NCBI RefSeq assembly: GCF_014656295.1
Contig: NZ_BNCD01000004.1
Location: 372,001 to 436,000, forward strand
Source: Streptomyces sulfonofaciens
GTDB taxonomy: Bacteria > Actinomycetota > Actinomycetes > Streptomycetales > Streptomycetaceae
Length of the DNA stretch: 64,000 bases
Reading direction: 5' to 3'
Of this stretch, positions 14,810 to 25,705 are shown piece after piece (the stretch's first letter is position 1; each line of letters opens with the position of its first letter). The notes beneath the pieces are model-generated. The model saw only the letters and a list, made by a program, of their open reading frames with translations. It did no database searches and had not been told where the DNA came from. The translations under genes and the position numbers were made by a program.

Positions 14810-16033
14810 GTGTCCCGCCGTCTCTTCACCTCGGAGTCCGTCACCGAAGGTCATCCCGACAAGATCGCCGACCAGGTCAGCGACACCATCCTCGACGCAC
14901 TCCTGCGGGAGGACCCGACCTCCCGGGTCGCCGTCGAGACCCTGATCACCACCGGCCAGGTCCACGTGGCCGGCGAGGTCACCACCCAGGCCTACGCGCC
15001 CATCGCCAAGCTGGTGCGCGAGAAGATCCTGGAGATCGGTTACGACTCGTCGAAGAAGGGCTTCGACGGCGCCTCCTGCGGCGTCTCGGTGTCCATCGGC
15101 TCCCAGTCCCCGGACATCGCCCAGGGCGTCGAGGCGGCGTACGAGACCCGCGTCGAGGGTGCCGTCACCGCTGAGCTCGACGAGCTGGACCGGCAGGGCG
15201 CCGGCGACCAGGGCCTCATGTTCGGCTACGCCTGCGACGAGACCCCCGAGCTGATGCCGCTGCCGATCCGCCTGGCGCACCGCCTGTCCGAGCGCCTCTC
15301 GGAGGTCCGCAAGAACGGCACCATCCCCTACCTCCGTCCGGACGGAAAGACCCAGGTCACCATCGAGTACGACGGTGACAAGGCAGCCCGCCTCGACACG
15401 GTCGTGGTCTCCTCGCAGCACGCGAGCGACATCGACCTGGAGTCGCTGCTCGCGCCCGACGTACGCGAGTTCGTGGTCGAGCCCGAGCTGAAGTTGCTCG
15501 TCGACGACGGCATCAAGCTCGACACCGAGGGCTACCGCCTGCTGGTCAACCCCACCGGCCGCTTCGAGATCGGCGGCCCCATGGGTGACGCGGGACTCAC
15601 CGGCCGCAAGATCATCATCGACACCTACGGCGGTATGGCCCGGCACGGCGGCGGTGCCTTCTCCGGCAAGGACCCCTCCAAGGTCGACCGCTCCGCCGCG
15701 TACGCCATGCGGTGGGTCGCGAAGAACGTCGTCGCCGCGGGCCTCGCCTCCCGCTGCGAGGTCCAGGTGGCCTACGCCATCGGCAAGGCCGAGCCGGTCG
15801 GCCTGTTCGTCGAGACCTTCGGGACGAACGCGGTGGACACCGAGAAGATCGAGGCCGCCATCAACGAGGTCTTCGACCTCCGCCCGGCCGCGATCATCCG
15901 CGACCTCGACCTGCTCCGCCCGATCTACGCCAAGACGGCGAAGTACGGCCACTTCGGCCGCGAGCTTCCCGAGTTCACCTGGGAGCGCACGGACCGCGTG
16001 GACGCCCTGCGCGCCGCGGCGGGCCTCCTGTAG
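14810..16033 (+). CDS. metK: S-adenosylmethionine synthetase
   Basis: Makes SAM from methionine and ATP. SAM over-supply is known to stimulate antibiotic production in Streptomyces. From GTG 14810 (after GGGAG) the protein has 407 residues: [23 protein letters not shown] at the start, the hexapeptide-like GAGDQG motif near residue 130, and [19 protein letters not shown] later. The unusually long leader suggests extra regulation. A 12-bp hairpin follows the stop. Confidence 0.97.
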   Translation: MSRRLFTSESVTEGHPDKIADQVSDTILDALLREDPTSRVAVETLITTGQVHVAGEVTTQAYAPIAKLVREKILEIGYDSSKKGFDGASCGVSVSIGSQSPDIAQGVEAAYETRVEGAVTAELDELDRQGAGDQGLMFGYACDETPELMPLPIRLAHRLSERLSEVRKNGTIPYLRPDGKTQVTIEYDGDKAARLDTVVVSSQHASDIDLESLLAPDVREFVVEPELKLLVDDGIKLDTEGYRLLVNPTGRFEIGGPMGDAGLTGRKIIIDTYGGMARHGGGAFSGKDPSKVDRSAAYAMRWVAKNVVAAGLASRCEVQVAYAIGKAEPVGLFVETFGTNAVDTEKIEAAINEVFDLRPAAIIRDLDLLRPIYAKTAKYGHFGRELPEFTWERTDRVDALRAAAGLL

Positions 16034-16085
16034 CACCACCTCGTTCCGGGCGCCGCCCAGCGCAGCCCGGAACCTGGACCAACCG

Positions 16086-16115
16086 GGTCCGGCAGCCTCG
16101 CCAGGCTGCCGGACC
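16086..16115 (+). terminator. metK terminator hairpin
   Basis: Perfect 12-bp stem (16086-16097 with 16104-16115), loop TCGCCA, about 52 bases after the metK stop. Confidence 0.75.
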
Positions 16116-16493
16116 TCGTTCGTGTGCGGACGCGGCCGCCGGTGCGGGCGGGACCGCGATCGCGGCCGGGCCCCGGCGCCGAGCCGGTCCGCAACCGCGG
16201 GGTGCACCACCGGCCGGCCGCGTGTGCGCCGGCCCCGTGCCGGTGCTGTGCCGTTGCGCGCCGCGGGCCGAGGCGATGGCGGTGCTCGCCGGTGGCCGGA
16301 TGCGGGCCGGGGGCCGAGGTGGTGCCGGCGCTCGCGGCTCCCACGGCGCGACGCGGACGGCACACAAGGGCAGCGCACTGCGGGGCGGTCGCAGGCGGGT
16401 GGGTCGCACCTCGCGGCCAGGTGGCCGAGTGAGGTGCGACCCGGGCTCGTGCGGCAGCGTGGGCTGTCGGTGGGGTCTGGTAGGAATGCTGGT
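16116..16493. other. Intergenic metK-priA, nothing convincing
   Basis: G+C-rich, no supported gene. TAGGAA at 16481-16486 lies 7 bases before the priA GTG and could be a -10 box for a leaderless transcript, but no good -35 box is visible. Confidence 0.4.
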
Positions 16494-18650
16494 GTGAGCA
16501 GCGAGAACGGCCAGGGGGACGGCGCGGCGGGAGGCGTGCCGCCGGAGCAGCTCGCGCTGATCCGGGAGAGCGTGCGCAAGGCCAAGGCGCCGCGTGCCAA
16601 GCCGCGGACCTGGCGGGGGGCCGAGCTGGCCGAGCGGCTGCCGGTGGCGCGGGTGGTGGTCGACAAGGGCGTGCTCCACCTCGACAGGTACTTCGACTAC
16701 GCGGTGCCCCGGGATCTCGACGAGCAGGCGCAACCGGGGGTGCGGGTGCGGGTGCGGTTCGGGGCCGGGGGGCACCGGGTGCGCGGCGGGCGCAGGGAGG
16801 GTGGCGGGCTCGTCGACGGTTTCCTGGTGGAGCGCGTCGCCGAGTCCGACTACGCGGGCCCGCTGGCGGCGCTCGCCCAGGTCGTCTCGCCCGAACAGGT
16901 CCTCGACCCCGAGCTGCTGGGCCTCGCACGCGCCGTGGCGGACCGCTACGCAGGCTCTCTCGCCGACGTCCTCCAGCTCGCCGTGCCCCCGCGCAGCGCA
17001 CGCGCGGAGAGCAGGCCCTCGCCCGAGCCCGCCCCACCGCCCCCGGCACCCGGGCCCGGCCCCTGGGAGCGCTATTCACGCGGCCCGGCCTTCCTGGACG
17101 CACTCGCCACCGCGGGCGCGCCCCGCGCGGTGTGGAACGCCCTGCCGGGCCCCGAGTGGGCCGATGCGCTGGCCCACGCCGTAGCCGCGACGCTGTCCTC
17201 GGGCCGCGGCGCGCTCGTGGTGGTGCCCGACGGCCGCACCCTGGCCCGGGTGGACGCCGCCCTGACGGCGCTGCTCGGCCCGGGCGGGCACGCGGTGCTG
17301 ACGGCGGAGGCGGGCCCGGAGAAGCGGTACCGGGAGTGGCTCGCCGTGCGCCGCGGCTCGGTGCGGGCGGTGGTGGGCACCCGCGCGGCGATGTTCGCGC
17401 CGGTACGGAACCTCGGCCTGGTCGCCATCTGGGACGACGGCGACTCCAGCCACAGCGAGCCGCGCGCGCCGCAGCCGCACGCCCGCGAGGTGCTGCTCCT
17501 GCGGGCCGCGCACAGCGGCTGCGCCTTCCTGCTCGGTGCCTGGGGCTGCACCGTGGAGGCCGCCCAGCTCGTCGAGAACGGCTGGGCGCTGCCGTTGGTC
17601 GCGGACCGTGAGCAGGCGCGCCGTGCCGCACCGCTGGTGCGTACCGTGCAGGACACCGATCTCGCCCGTGACGAGGCGGCCCGTGCGGCCCGGCTGCCCA
17701 GTCTCGCCTGGCAGGCCGCGCGGGAGGGCCTGGCGAAGGGCCCGGTGCTGGTCCAGGTGCCCAGGCGGGGCTATGTGCCGCGGCTGGCCTGCGAGCGCTG
17801 CCGGACGCCCGCGCGCTGCCGGCACTGTGCGGGGCCCGTCCAGGCGGGTGCCGACGGGTCCCTGCGCTGCGGCTGGTGCGGTCGGCAGGAGCCCGCCTGG
17901 CACTGCACCGAGTGCGGCGCGTTCCGGCTGCGCGCCCAGGTCGTCGGGGCCCGGCGCACCGCGGAGGAGCTGGGCCGGGCGTTTCCCGCGGTGCCGGTGC
18001 GCACCTCGGGGCGCGAGCAGGTCCTCGACACCGTGCCCGGCACTCCCGCGCTCGTGGTCAGCACACCGGGCGCGGAGCCCGTCGCCGAGGGCGGTTACGC
18101 GGCGGCGCTGCTGCTGGACGGCTGGACCATGCTCGGCCGCCCCGACCTGCGGGCGGGGGAGGAAGCCCTGCGCCGCTGGATCGCCGCCGCCGCCCTGGTG
18201 CGGGACCAGCAGGCGGGCGGCACCGTCGTCGTCGTGGCCGAGCCAACCTTGCAGCCGGTGCAGGCCCTGGTGCGCTGGGATCCGGTCGGATTCGCCGTCC
18301 GGGAGCGTACGGAGCGCGCGGAACTCGGCTTCCCCCCGGTCTCCCGGATGGCGTCGGTGACCGGGCCGCCGGATGCGGTCGACGCCTTCCTCGCGGCGGT
18401 CGAGCTGCCGGGCGACGCCCAGGTGCTCGGCCCTGTGCTGCTGCCGCTCAGTCCCCCGGGCAGTCCCCGCCGCACCGGTGCGCCGCCGCCGGGGGAGCAG
18501 TGGGAGCGTGCGCTGGTCCGGGTCCCACACGGCAGCGGCGCCGCGCTGGCGGCCGCGCTGAAGACGGCGCAGGCGGCGCGGACGGCGAAGCCGGCACGCG
18601 CGAGCGCGGAAACGGTGTGGGTCCGGGTCGATCCACCGGACATCGGATGA
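16494..18650 (+). CDS. priA: Primosomal protein N' (PriA) without helicase motifs
   Basis: Replication-restart protein. The 718 residues keep the N-terminal 3'-DNA-binding domain (VARVVVDKGVLHLDRYFDYAVP) and the zinc-binding region with paired cysteines (LACERCRTPARCRHCAGPV and LRCGWCGRQEPAWHCTECG). Where helicase-active PriA has Walker A and a DEAH box, this protein reads VVVPDGRTLARVDAAL and IWDDGDSSH, so ATPase residues are missing. Loss of these motifs is known for actinobacterial PriA. The start GTG 16494 is close to a TAGGAA box. It probably acts as a structural primosome factor. Confidence 0.9.
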   Translation: MSSENGQGDGAAGGVPPEQLALIRESVRKAKAPRAKPRTWRGAELAERLPVARVVVDKGVLHLDRYFDYAVPRDLDEQAQPGVRVRVRFGAGGHRVRGGRREGGGLVDGFLVERVAESDYAGPLAALAQVVSPEQVLDPELLGLARAVADRYAGSLADVLQLAVPPRSARAESRPSPEPAPPPPAPGPGPWERYSRGPAFLDALATAGAPRAVWNALPGPEWADALAHAVAATLSSGRGALVVVPDGRTLARVDAALTALLGPGGHAVLTAEAGPEKRYREWLAVRRGSVRAVVGTRAAMFAPVRNLGLVAIWDDGDSSHSEPRAPQPHAREVLLLRAAHSGCAFLLGAWGCTVEAAQLVENGWALPLVADREQARRAAPLVRTVQDTDLARDEAARAARLPSLAWQAAREGLAKGPVLVQVPRRGYVPRLACERCRTPARCRHCAGPVQAGADGSLRCGWCGRQEPAWHCTECGAFRLRAQVVGARRTAEELGRAFPAVPVRTSGREQVLDTVPGTPALVVSTPGAEPVAEGGYAAALLLDGWTMLGRPDLRAGEEALRRWIAAAALVRDQQAGGTVVVVAEPTLQPVQALVRWDPVGFAVRERTERAELGFPPVSRMASVTGPPDAVDAFLAAVELPGDAQVLGPVLLPLSPPGSPRRTGAPPPGEQWERALVRVPHGSGAALAAALKTAQAARTAKPARASAETVWVRVDPPDIG

Positions 18651-18737
18651 GGGGCGGTGCCCCGCGGGCGGGCCGTCGCGCGTGCGGTGGATCAGGATGG
18701 CCGGGGGTGGTGGACCTGGACGGCCGGGAGTGGCAGA

Positions 18738-18762
18738 CCCGGGCGGCCGGGGACCGCCCGGG
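18738..18762. terminator. Hairpin between convergent priA and HTH gene
   Basis: CCCGGGCGG (18738-18746) pairs with CCGCCCGGG (18754-18762) across a 7-base loop, in the convergent gap. It could serve both strands. Confidence 0.45.
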
Positions 18763-18835
18763 GCCCGGCGCCGTCGGCGCGGGCCCGCCCCCGCGGGGCC
18801 CGGTCGCGCGGTGGGGCCACTCCCGCGGGGCCCGC

Positions 18836-19716
<881 letters not shown>

Positions 19717-20661
19717 ATGAAGCTCGTCTTCGCAGGCACCCCCGAGGTCGCCGTTCCCGCCCTGGACGCCCTGATCGCCTCCGGGCGGCACGAGGTGGCC
19801 GCCGTCGTCACCCGTCCCGACGCGCCCGCGGGACGCGGCCGCAGGCTGGTCGCCAGTCCCGTGGCGGAGCGCGCCGAGGAGGCCGGGATCGAGGTGCTGA
19901 AGCCCGCGAAGCCCCGCGACGAGGCGTTCCTCGCGCGGCTGCGGGACATCGCCCCGGACTGCTGCCCGGTCGTGGCGTACGGCGCGCTGCTGCCCCGGGT
20001 GGCCCTCGACGTCCCGGTGCACGGCTGGGTCAACCTGCACTTCTCGCTGCTGCCCGCCTGGCGCGGCGCCGCACCCGTGCAGCACGCGATCATGGCCGGC
20101 GACGAGATCACCGGCGCCTCCACCTTCCTCATCGAGGAGGGCCTGGACTCCGGCCCGGTGTACGGCACGGTCACCGAGGCGGTCCGGCCCACCGACACCA
20201 GCGGCGACCTCCTCACCCGGCTCGCACTCGCGGGCGCCGGACTGCTGGCGGCGACGATGGACGGCATCGAGGACGGCACGCTGAAGGCCGTGCCGCAGCC
20301 CCCCGAGGGCATCACCGTCGCACCGAAGGTGCGCGTCGAGGACGCCCGGGTGGACTGGACGGCCCCCGGGCTGCGCGTCGACCGGGTGGTGCGCGGCTGC
20401 ACGCCGGCACCCGGTGCCTGGACCGTCTTCCGCGGCGAGCGGCTGAAGCTGGTGCAGGCCGCCCCGGTCGCGGACCGCGCCGGGCTGGCGCCCGGCGAAC
20501 TCGACGCCGGCAAGAACCACGTGTATGTGGGCACCGGCTCGTACGCCGTCGAGCTGCTGTGGGTGCAGGCGCAGGGCAAGAAGCCGATGCGCGCCGCCGA
20601 CTGGGCCCGCGGGGTGCGCATCGCCCCGGGCGAACGGCTGGGCGGCGGCGACGTAGGCTGA
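19717..20661 (+). CDS. fmt: Methionyl-tRNA formyltransferase
   Basis: Formylates initiator Met-tRNA using 10-formyl-tetrahydrofolate. The 314 residues show the N-terminal formyltransferase fold ([19 protein letters not shown]; the catalytic-region motif [18 protein letters not shown] near residue 108) and the C-terminal tRNA-binding domain. ATG start at 19717. It is followed 48 bases later by rsmB on the same strand, a common pairing. Confidence 0.97.
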   Translation: MKLVFAGTPEVAVPALDALIASGRHEVAAVVTRPDAPAGRGRRLVASPVAERAEEAGIEVLKPAKPRDEAFLARLRDIAPDCCPVVAYGALLPRVALDVPVHGWVNLHFSLLPAWRGAAPVQHAIMAGDEITGASTFLIEEGLDSGPVYGTVTEAVRPTDTSGDLLTRLALAGAGLLAATMDGIEDGTLKAVPQPPEGITVAPKVRVEDARVDWTAPGLRVDRVVRGCTPAPGAWTVFRGERLKLVQAAPVADRAGLAPGELDAGKNHVYVGTGSYAVELLWVQAQGKKPMRAADWARGVRIAPGERLGGGDVG

Positions 20662-20709
20662 GTGGTGCCGGGGCAGTTGCCCGGCCCGGATACCACCAGC
20701 GGAGCACTT

Positions 20710-22179
20710 TTGACCGACCAGCACGAGCAGCCTGCCGCGCGCCGGGCGCCCACCGGGCGCGGGGCGGGGAAACCGGGCAGGCCCGGGAAGCCGTACCGCC
20801 GCCCGAAGAAGGACCCCGTCCGCGTCCTCGCCTTCGACGCGCTGCGCGCCGTCGGCGAGCGGGACGCGTACGCCAACCTCGTCCTGCCGCCCCTGCTCCG
20901 CAGGGCCCGCGAGAAGGGCGAGCTCGACGGGCGGGACGCGGCCCTCGCCACCGAGCTGGTGTACGGCACCCTGCGCCGCCAGGGCACCTATGACGCCGTC
21001 ATCGCGGAGTGCATCGACCGGCCGCTGCGCGAGGTCGACCCGCCGGTGCTCGACGTGCTCAGCCTCGGCGCGCACCAGTTGCTCGGCACCCGGATCCCGC
21101 CGCACGCCGCCGTGTCCGCGTCGGTGGAGCTGGCCCGGGTCGTCCTGGGCGACGGGCGGGCCAGGTTCGTCAACGCGGTGCTGCGCAGGATCGCCCAGGA
21201 CGACCTGGACGGCTGGCTGGCACGGGTGGCGCCGTCGTACGAGGACGACCCCGAGGACCACCTCGCGGTGGTGCACGCGCACCCGCGCTGGATCGTCTCC
21301 GCCCTGTGGGACGCGCTGGGCGGCGGCCGGTCCGGCATCGAGGAGCTGCTGGCGGCCGACAACGAACGCCCCGAGGTCACCCTGGTGGCCCGCCCGGGCC
21401 GGGCGACCGCCGAGGAACTGGTCGAGACCCTCGGCGACCGGGCCGCCCTGCCCGGCCGCTGGTCCCCGTACGCGGCCCGGCTCACCGAGGGCGGCGAGCC
21501 CGGGGCGCTGGACGCGGTGCGCGAAGGACGCGCAGGGGTGCAGGACGAGGGCAGCCAACTGGTGGCGCTGGCGCTGGCCGCGGCGCCGCTCGACGGACCC
21601 GACCGGCTCTGGCTGGACGGCTGCGCGGGCCCCGGCGGCAAGGCGGCCCTGTTGGGCGGTCTCGCGGCCGGGCGGGGTGCCGCGCTGGTCGCAGCGGAGA
21701 AGCAGCCGCACCGCGCGGGCCTGGTGGCCAAGGCACTGGCCGGCAATCCGGGGCCGTACCAGGTGCTGACCGCGGACGGCACCCGGCCGCCGTGGCGGCC
21801 CGGCAGTTTCGACCGGGTGCTGATGGACGTGCCGTGCACCGGCCTGGGTGCGCTGCGCAGGCGTCCGGAGGCCCGCTGGCGCCGCCGGCCCGAGGACCTG
21901 GACGGCTTCGCGCCGCTCCAGCGTGAACTGCTGCGCTCGGCGCTGGTGTCGGTGCGGCCAGGCGGGGTGGTCGCCTACGCGACCTGCTCACCGCACCTGG
22001 CCGAGACGCGTGCGGTGGTCGACGACGTCCTGAAGCGGCACGGCGGCGCACGGCTCGTCGACGCACGGCCGCTGCTGCCGGGCGTCCCGTCGCTCGGCGA
22101 GGGCCCGGACGTCCAGCTCTGGCCGCACCTGCACGGCACGGACGCCATGTACCTGGCGCTGCTGCGCAGGACGGACTGA
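20710..22179 (+). CDS. rsmB: 16S rRNA (cytosine-967-C5)-methyltransferase RsmB
   Basis: SAM-dependent rRNA methyltransferase (Sun/NOL1 family). From TTG 20710, 5 bases after GGAG, the protein has 489 residues. A frame-internal GTG at 20662 immediately after the fmt stop is less likely. Domains: a charged N-terminal tail, a NusB-like domain (about 40-180), then the methyltransferase with SAM motif LDGCAGPGGKAALL and the two cysteine motifs DVPCTGLG and YATCSPH used in C5 methylation. Confidence 0.92.
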   Translation: MTDQHEQPAARRAPTGRGAGKPGRPGKPYRRPKKDPVRVLAFDALRAVGERDAYANLVLPPLLRRAREKGELDGRDAALATELVYGTLRRQGTYDAVIAECIDRPLREVDPPVLDVLSLGAHQLLGTRIPPHAAVSASVELARVVLGDGRARFVNAVLRRIAQDDLDGWLARVAPSYEDDPEDHLAVVHAHPRWIVSALWDALGGGRSGIEELLAADNERPEVTLVARPGRATAEELVETLGDRAALPGRWSPYAARLTEGGEPGALDAVREGRAGVQDEGSQLVALALAAAPLDGPDRLWLDGCAGPGGKAALLGGLAAGRGAALVAAEKQPHRAGLVAKALAGNPGPYQVLTADGTRPPWRPGSFDRVLMDVPCTGLGALRRRPEARWRRRPEDLDGFAPLQRELLRSALVSVRPGGVVAYATCSPHLAETRAVVDDVLKRHGGARLVDARPLLPGVPSLGEGPDVQLWPHLHGTDAMYLALLRRTD

Positions 22180-22180
22180 A

Positions 22181-22201
22181 CCGGCGGGGCGCGCCCGCCG
22201 G
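22181..22201 (+). terminator. rsmB terminator hairpin
   Basis: CCGGCGGG (22181-22188) pairs with CCCGCCGG (22194-22201), loop GCGCG, starting one base after the stop codon. Confidence 0.6.
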
Positions 22202-22347
22202 GGCTGCGAGGTCCTGCCAGGCCGTGCCGCGGCCCAGTGCCGCGGCACCACGGCGGTGCGGGCCGCCGCAGCCGTCCCGCGCGTCCCACCTGCCCCACAG
22301 CCGACGCCGGGCGAGGACGTCCGGGACCGGCATGGCAGGCTTGGGGC

Positions 22348-23034
22348 ATGGCCCCCCGGATCAACCCCAGCATTCTGTCCGCAGACTTCGCGCGCCTCGC
22401 CGACGAGGCGAGAGCGGTGCAGGGCGCCGACTGGCTCCACGTCGACGTCATGGACAACCACTTCGTCCCCAACCTGACGCTCGGCGTCCCGATCGTGGAG
22501 TCCCTGGCGCGTGCCACGGACACCCCGCTCGACTGCCATCTGATGATCGAGGACGCCGACCGCTGGGCGCCGCAGTACGTGGAGGCGGGAGCCGGGTCCG
22601 TGACCTTCCACGCGGAGGCGGCCGCGGCCCCGGTGCGGCTCGCGCGCGAGGTGCGGGCCAAGGGCGCGCGGGCGGGCATGGCCCTCAAGCCCGCCACGCC
22701 CATCGAGCCGTACGAGGACCTGCTCCCCGAGCTCGACATGGTGCTGGTCATGACCGTCGAGCCGGGCTTCGGGGGACAGGCCTTCCTCGACATCATGCTG
22801 CCGAAGATCCGCCGCACCCGGCAGCTCATCGGCAAGCACGGCCTCGACGTGTGGCTCCAGGTCGACGGCGGGGTCTCGGAGGAGACGATCGAGCGGTGCG
22901 CGGAGGCCGGCGCCGACGTCTTCGTGGCCGGATCGGCGGTCTACGGGGCGTCCGACCCGGCCGCCGCGGTCCGGGCCCTGCGCGAGCGGGCCCAGCGGGC
23001 CACCGCCACCGCCGGGTGGGCCCCGGCGCACTGA
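22348..23034 (+). CDS. rpe: Ribulose-phosphate 3-epimerase
   Basis: Interconverts ribulose-5-phosphate and xylulose-5-phosphate. From ATG 22348 the 228 residues match the family: [13 protein letters not shown], the metal-binding [12 protein letters not shown], the conserved [11 protein letters not shown], and the phosphate-binding [10 protein letters not shown] and AGSAVYG. A longer upstream frame is low-complexity and not supported. CAGGCT lies 6 bases before the start, so leaderless expression is possible. Confidence 0.95.
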   Translation: MAPRINPSILSADFARLADEARAVQGADWLHVDVMDNHFVPNLTLGVPIVESLARATDTPLDCHLMIEDADRWAPQYVEAGAGSVTFHAEAAAAPVRLAREVRAKGARAGMALKPATPIEPYEDLLPELDMVLVMTVEPGFGGQAFLDIMLPKIRRTRQLIGKHGLDVWLQVDGGVSEETIERCAEAGADVFVAGSAVYGASDPAAAVRALRERAQRATATAGWAPAH

Positions 23035-23246
23035 GCGCCACCGCACACCCGACCGAACCCCCGAGCGTCGGGCGGCCACCGGGCCAGCGCAGGGCGGCCA
23101 CCGGGACAAGGGCACGTGAACGCCGCCCATCAGGGCCGATCGACGTCTTCCAGTGCCCGAAGGCCCTGGGAGGCACCCCCGTGGATCTGCAAGGATGAGC
23201 GGCGAATCCAGAGTGTGAACAACCTGAGAGCAGTGAGGAGATCGCC

Positions 23247-24272
23247 GTGTCCGGCATGTCGGCGGGTCGGCCTGCTCTGCGGATGGGACCCGCGGAGCTG
23301 GTACAGGCGGCGGCCATGGCCCGCCGCTTCTACCTGGAGGGCAAATCCAAGATCCAGATCGCCGAGGAGTTCGGCGTGAGCCGCTTCAAGGTGGCCAGGG
23401 TCCTGGAGACCGCCCTCGAACGTGATCTCGTGAGGATCGAGATCAGAGTGCCCGCAGAGCTGGACGCCGAGCGCTCGGACGCGCTGCGCGCCCGCTACGG
23501 CCTGCGGCACGCGGTCGTGGTCGAGTCCCCGGCGGAGGCCGACGAGTCACCCGACCCGGAGAACCTGGGCGAGGTCGCCGCCGACCTGCTCGGCGAGCTG
23601 GTCACCGAGGGCGATGTGCTGGGGCTTGCCTGGGGCCGGTCCACCATCCACATGGCGGCCGCCCTCGACCGGCTGCCCCCGTGCACGGTCGTGCAGCTCA
23701 CCGGCGTGTACGACGCGGGCACGGCGGAGCGCGGCTCCGTGGAGGCGGTCCGGCGCGCCGCGCAGGTCTCCGGCGGCGAGGCGCACCCCATCTACGCCCC
23801 GATGCTGCTGCCCGACTCCGCCACCGCGGACGCGCTGCGCCACCAGACCGGTATCGCCCGGGCCTTCGACTACTTCGACAAGGTGACGGTCGCCTGCGTG
23901 TCCATCGGTTCCTGGGAGGCGGGCATCTCCACCGTCCACGACATGCTCAGCGAGGACGAGCGCGCCCACTACGCCTCGCTGGGGGTCGCGGCGGAGATGT
24001 CCGCGCACCTCTTCGACGCGCAGGGCCGCAGGGTGGGCCGTGACCTGGGCGAGCGGTGCATCACCGTGGAGGCCGACCGGCTGCGGCGCATCCCCGAGGT
24101 GGTCGCGATCGCCGGCGGACAGCGCAAGGGACCCGCCATCGACGCGGTGCTCCGCTCCGGACTGGTCACCAGCCTGGTCACCGACACCGCGGCGGCGGAC
24201 TTCCTGATGGCGACCGTACCCGCTCCGCACCCGGCCCTGGAGCGCACCGACCCGGACAGCGGCGCGGCGTGA
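23247..24272 (+). CDS. SorC/DeoR-type sugar-binding transcriptional regulator
   Basis: Likely senses a phosphosugar. The 341 residues have an N-terminal helix-turn-helix (about 26-55, ARRFYLEGKSKIQIAEEFGVSRFKVARVLETA) and a SorC-type sugar-phosphate domain of the NagB-like fold (AWGRSTIHMAAAL, later AGGQRKGPAIDAVLRSGLVTSLVTD). GTG 23247 follows GAGGAG by 6 bases. It sits downstream of rpe on the same strand. The target genes are not evident here; a pentose or central-sugar role is inference only. Confidence 0.85.
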   Translation: MSGMSAGRPALRMGPAELVQAAAMARRFYLEGKSKIQIAEEFGVSRFKVARVLETALERDLVRIEIRVPAELDAERSDALRARYGLRHAVVVESPAEADESPDPENLGEVAADLLGELVTEGDVLGLAWGRSTIHMAAALDRLPPCTVVQLTGVYDAGTAERGSVEAVRRAAQVSGGEAHPIYAPMLLPDSATADALRHQTGIARAFDYFDKVTVACVSIGSWEAGISTVHDMLSEDERAHYASLGVAAEMSAHLFDAQGRRVGRDLGERCITVEADRLRRIPEVVAIAGGQRKGPAIDAVLRSGLVTSLVTDTAAADFLMATVPAPHPALERTDPDSGAA

Positions 24273-24333
24273 CCGGCTCGCGCGGGGCCGGCCGGGGCGG
24301 GGCTGGATCTCCGGCGGAAGGCGGTGCGGGGAG

Positions 24334-24711
24334 ATGACCGACGAAGCGTTCGCCCCGGTTCTGGAGGCGGTGCGCGCCACCGGCTGGACCAGCAGCGTCC
24401 TGGACCTCGACGGGGTCGAGGACAAGGCGGCCTTCCTGGACCGCTGCGCCCGCGCCCTGCACTTCCCCGACTGGTTCGGGCACAACTGGGACGCGCTCGC
24501 CGACAGCCTGAAGGACCTGTCCTGGCTTCCGGCGGCGCGCGGCCGCCTGCTGCTGGTGTCCGGCTGGCAGGAGTACGCGGCCGCGCGGCCCGGCGAATGG
24601 GCCATCGCCCTGAAGGTGTTCTCCGAGGCCGAGGCGCACTGGCGCACCGCGGGCCGCGGCACCCTGTCCGTCCTGCTCGCCGTGGCGGCGGCCGGGGCCG
24701 GGCGCGCCTGA
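24334..24711 (+). CDS. Barstar-family protein
   Basis: Small acidic protein of the barstar (barnase inhibitor) family. The 125 residues contain the family core LHFPDWFGHNWDALADSLKDLSW (about residues 43-65) with the conserved Trp-Asp-Ala segment. ATG 24334. No secreted RNase (barnase-like) gene is adjacent, so the partner is elsewhere or the protein has another role. A perfect 13-bp hairpin follows the stop. It is 61 bases downstream of the SorC-type regulator. Confidence 0.85.
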   Translation: MTDEAFAPVLEAVRATGWTSSVLDLDGVEDKAAFLDRCARALHFPDWFGHNWDALADSLKDLSWLPAARGRLLLVSGWQEYAAARPGEWAIALKVFSEAEAHWRTAGRGTLSVLLAVAAAGAGRA

Positions 24712-24717
24712 CTCCGG

Positions 24718-24762
24718 CCGGACGGTGCGGTGCGCGCGGTCGGCGAGGGCCGCACCGTCCGG
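24718..24762 (+). terminator. Terminator after the barstar gene
   Basis: Perfect 13-bp stem (24718-24730 with 24750-24762) around a 19-base loop, starting 7 bases after the stop. Confidence 0.75.
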
Positions 24763-25089
24763 TGCCGGCGGGAGCCCACCGGGGAGGCGGGTGAGGGCCC
24801 CTGCACGCGGGCCGGACGGCAGGGCCCCCGGCATATGGGCCGGACGGATCCGGGGCGCCCCGAGGGCGCACGGCCCCCCAGCCGCGCGGTCGTGGGGGCG
24901 GTTCGCCCACGCGGACCGTCCGCACGTCCTCCCGTCCCGGCCGTCCCTGCGATGCGGTTGCGCTCCGCGCCGCCGGCGGGCCGGAGCGTGCCACGCCCCA
25001 CCGCCGCTCACTCACGTGCGGGCACCGGTCACCGGCGGGCCCACCGGCCGGCAACGGTTACCGACGGGTGACGGCGGCGCCATTACCCC
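24763..25089. other. Convergent gap, nothing seen
   Basis: G+C-rich DNA between the barstar terminator and the end of the minus-strand DUF2267 gene. The open frames show no ribosome-binding site or family resemblance. Confidence 0.5.
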
Positions 25090-25506
25090 TCACGGACCGG
25101 CCTTGCCGGTGCTGCCGGCGAACAGCACCCCCGACAGGTCGTCGTCCAGCGATCCCTTGATCTTCTCGACGATGTTCCCCTGCGTCGCCTCGCCCATGAC
25201 CTCCACGACGCACCGTGCGGCGTGCGCGGCCTTGGGCGGGTCGAGGCCGGCGCGGCCGGCCACCCGGTCGAAGAACTCCTGCGTACTCATCCGTGCGCCC
25301 GTGACGGGTTCGTCCGGTGCGTAGACCACCCGCCGGAGGTGTTCTCCGATCTCCCGCGGCAACTGGGCGGCCAGATTCTCGGCCTGGGGGCTCTGCACGC
25401 GCTCCGCCAGGGTCTCGAGCGTCGCCCGGGTCGCCGACTCGGCAGGACCGCGGCTGCCGAAGCCCGCCCGTGCCTGCACCTGGCCGATGAACTCTTCTTC
25501 CCTCAT
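25090..25506 (-). CDS. DUF2267 protein
   Basis: Function unknown. The 138 residues form a small helical DUF2267-type protein with two similar halves: an N-terminal EEEFIGQVQARAG..A..A....L..LAERV and a second MSTQEFFDRVAGRAGLDPPKAAHAARCV. The ATG at 25506 follows AGGAGG closely. It is divergent from a CBS-domain gene. Such genes often sit with general stress proteins in actinobacteria, an association known from other genomes and not proved here. Confidence 0.8.
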   Translation of the reverse strand: MREEEFIGQVQARAGFGSRGPAESATRATLETLAERVQSPQAENLAAQLPREIGEHLRRVVYAPDEPVTGARMSTQEFFDRVAGRAGLDPPKAAHAARCVVEVMGEATQGNIVEKIKGSLDDDLSGVLFAGSTGKAGP

Positions 25507-25705
25507 GTGCCCTCCTCGTCATCTCACGTCCTCGGGCGGCCGCGGAGGCGGACGGCCGCAGCCGCGGTCGTCCGGCGCGACGCGTACCCGCCCCGGGCGC
25601 GGCGACACGTGTGCGTCATGTCCGTCGCGCCGGGTACTCGTGCCGGGTCACTGAGCCGAAGACGACCGGTGGGCCCACCCGCCGCCGGTGGAAGGAGAGA
25701 CCACG

